This document shows, one piece after another, positions 63,782 to 64,000 of a DNA stretch of 64,000 nucleotides (the first letter of the stretch is position 1; each line of letters starts with the position of its first letter). Origin of the DNA: Pleomorphovibrio marinus (GTDB taxonomy: Bacteria; Bacteroidota; Bacteroidia; Cytophagales; Cyclobacteriaceae); the NCBI RefSeq assembly GCF_003347495.1, contig NZ_QCXY01000012.1, positions 1 to 64,000 of the forward strand. The letters are read 5' to 3'. A program made the position numbers and the translations under genes. The notes beneath the pieces were generated by a model. The model saw nothing but the letters and a program-made list of their open reading frames with translations, did not search any database and had not been told where the DNA came from.

Positions 63782-64000
63782 TTATTTGATGGTGGATTTA
63801 TATAAAACCTCATAGTCTCTTTCCACTTCATTTTTATTGGGAGAAAACCACAGGTTTCCCTCCTTGTCCACAAATTCCAATGTTCCAAAAACATCCGGGG
63901 TCTCTATCGGTATGGGGAGTCCATCACTTAGAAGGACAGCCAGTTTTGACCTGTTATTTTCTTCTATTAACCGGAGGGATTCTTGAAAACCGCTGATGCC
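63782..64000 (-). CDS. C-terminal end of an unidentified protein (cut by the window edge)
   Basis: The - strand frame is open from 64000 to TAA at 63784-63782 and gives 72 residues: it begins GISGFQESLRLIEENNRSKL, then has AVLLSDGLPIPIETPDVFGT and LEFVDKEGNLWFSPNKNE, and ends VLYKSTIK. Codon use looks real. I do not recognise the family. The gene continues beyond the window and may be co-transcribed with the DUF6340 gene. Confidence 0.7.
   Translation of the reverse strand, partial: GISGFQESLRLIEENNRSKLAVLLSDGLPIPIETPDVFGTLEFVDKEGNLWFSPNKNEVERDYEVLYKSTIK

Overview
The window looks like a chromosomal segment of a marine or soil Bacteroidota of the Cytophagales type. The reasons are many FtsX/MacB-like permeases that begin MxKNY(F/L)K, a BlaR1 sensor fused to TonB and carboxypeptidase-regulatory domains, NtrC-type regulators with GAFTDA, DUF6340 and DUF5996 proteins, AT-rich spacers and few Shine-Dalgarno sites. 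Genus assignment is inference.

Region 1 (1-15885) is an integron-type gene cassette array without its integrase in view. Eight attC-like sites of about 130 bp separate cassettes. The cassettes encode secreted or membrane proteins of unknown function, four toxin-antitoxin modules and a methyltransferase, all on the + strand. In most cassettes the first bases (GTTATGG, GTTACCA, GTTGTGA...) are complementary to the cassette's own last bases, as expected when each cassette was a circle that closed at its own attC. Three attC sites are split at the same base by degenerate group II introns on the - strand. The introns carry broken reverse transcriptase/maturase genes full of short hairpin repeats whose stems vary with compensation. 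The first intron also carries a 3 kb large serine recombinase element (DUF5372-like, DUF6788-like, recombinase) between AACCCC repeats.

Region 2 (16.4-26.1 kb) is ordinary chromosome: an UPF0175 antitoxin with a decayed DUF3368 partner, a cupin protein, a DUF5996 protein, an AsmA-like giant, an NTF2-like secreted protein, a Gfo/Idh/MocA oxidoreductase and a secreted esterase.

Region 3 (26.2-60.5 kb) holds an ABC efflux regulon. It has a TolC-like protein, two MacB/LolD-type ATPases, one HlyD-type adaptor, six full-length FtsX permeases (one with an in-frame stop codon) and the remnant of another. In the middle is a sigma-54 response regulator and histidine kinase pair. Seven transcription units each start with the same arrangement: a triple half-site operator (CGGAC-N6-GTCCG-N4-CGGGC), then about 56-60 bp, then a TGGCAY-N5-TRG(C/A)-like sigma-54 promoter. 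The one exception in spacing is explained by a REP-like tandem repeat inserted between operator and promoter. I infer that the two-component system controls the whole set. Interleaved genes not in this regulon are a YjbR protein, an XPF-type nuclease, BlaI/BlaR1, a CheB-CheR-kinase fusion, a GH16 glucanase, a four-helix-bundle protein flanked by inverted G-rich repeats, and a Uma2 endonuclease.

Region 4 (60.5-64 kb) has a formaldehyde dehydrogenase-type zinc enzyme with a terminator, a DUF6340 lipoprotein and the C-terminal end of one more gene.
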